The position numbers were made by a program, and so were the translations under genes. Positions 14,025 to 14,180 of a DNA stretch of 14,180 bases are shown here, one piece after another. The stretch is from Verrucomicrobiota bacterium. GTDB taxonomy: Bacteria > Chlamydiota > Chlamydiia > Chlamydiales > FEN-1388. The stretch covers positions 1 to 14,180 of the forward strand of contig JAFEGS010000609.1 in assembly GCA_018239705.1 (NCBI GenBank), written 5' to 3'. Within the stretch, counting starts at the first letter, position 1. Each line of letters opens with the position of its first letter. Below the pieces are notes generated by a model that had not been told where the DNA came from, did not search any database, and worked only from the letters and a program-made list of their open reading frames with translations.

Positions 14025-14179
14025 AGACGACGAGCAGCTTCCTGCTTCATGCGCAGGTATAGACTTGCAAGCCCATTGGCCCTTCCTGGAGTAAGCTGGC
14101 GCAAAATGCCAAGCTCCTCTATATAACTTGGAGGACACTTCAGGATGGTCTCTGGGGACTCGCCGCTATAAATCTTTAC
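14021..14179 (-). CDS. C-terminal fragment of an unidentified protein (truncated by window edge)
   Basis: An open frame of 53 codons, including the TAG stop at 14021-14023, enters from the right edge. It ends with a charged helical segment: CPPSYIEELGILRQLTPGRA (14 residues in), then NGLASLYLRMKQEAARRL. The composition is that of a real soluble protein, and the frame is intact to the edge. The stop overlaps the TAA of the plus-strand gene by 4 bases, a tight convergent junction. I do not recognise the family, and no motif is decisive in so short a piece. The N-terminal part lies outside the window. Confidence 0.55.
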   Translation of the reverse strand, partial: VKIYSGESPETILKCPPSYIEELGILRQLTPGRANGLASLYLRMKQEAARRL

Positions 14180-14180
14180 A

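Noticed and set aside
13869..14138. Minus-strand open frame of 89 codons near the right edge
   Set aside because: It is antisense to the acidic tail of the triplicated protein and in a different frame from the intact C-terminal fragment that enters from the window edge.
1..14180. CRISPR array, tRNA or rRNA genes
   Set aside because: I saw no regularly spaced repeats, no cloverleaf-like segment with a T-loop (GTTCNANNC) pattern in the spacers, and no rRNA-like conserved blocks.

Overview
The window reads as bacterial chromosome from an amoeba- or animal-associated intracellular bacterium, most likely an environmental member of the Chlamydiae (Parachlamydiales). This taxon call is inference. 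It rests on a eukaryote-type tyrosine phosphatase next to a protein with a plant/fungal IQM-like C-terminal domain, a membrane protein with long hydrophobic segments, and ordinary housekeeping genes at moderate, slightly AT-leaning base composition. Another host-associated group such as Legionella-like gammaproteobacteria is not excluded. I saw no rRNA, tRNA, CRISPR array or transposase, and no gene-free stretch longer than 300 bases.

Left third (1-6064, all on the minus strand). At the left edge is the N-terminal part of a YbhG/HlyD-type membrane-fusion adaptor. Next comes a solitary AAA ATPase fused to a PD-(D/E)XK-like nuclease domain (522-1943), preceded by two tandem AT-rich palindromes and bracketed by two copies of a 21-bp direct repeat. 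Then come the putative effectors: a tyrosine phosphatase (2104-3714) and an IQM-like exported or anchored protein (3844-4788). After these is a RhlE-type DEAD-box helicase with a clear rho-independent terminator.

Middle (6065-9862). A divergent 282-base spacer separates the helicase from a membrane-anchored MsrB-MsrA methionine sulfoxide reductase fusion with a good sigma70-type promoter. MsrB-MsrA converges on, and overlaps by 17 bases, a two-gene ABC importer operon. The importer has an ATPase and an unusual permease fused to an NMT1/THI5-type binding domain, probably for a thiamine pyrimidine precursor or a related small molecule.

Right third (9863-14180). A second solitary AAA ATPase-nuclease protein (AAA_14 plus DUF4143) sits 21 bases after a 27-bp perfect inverted repeat, each arm of which is itself an imperfect palindrome. 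An M24 Xaa-Pro-peptidase-like metalloenzyme with a TTG start follows. Next is a 503-residue protein built from three diverged copies of a hydrophobic ~95-residue unit, which I do not recognise. The C-terminus of an unidentified minus-strand gene closes the window.

The most interesting structure is the recurring arrangement of a solitary ATPase-nuclease gene behind paired palindromes. It occurs twice within 10 kb with unrelated palindrome sequences, and in one case between direct repeats. The other leads are the phosphatase/IQM-like pair as candidate secreted host-interaction proteins and the triplicated membrane protein.
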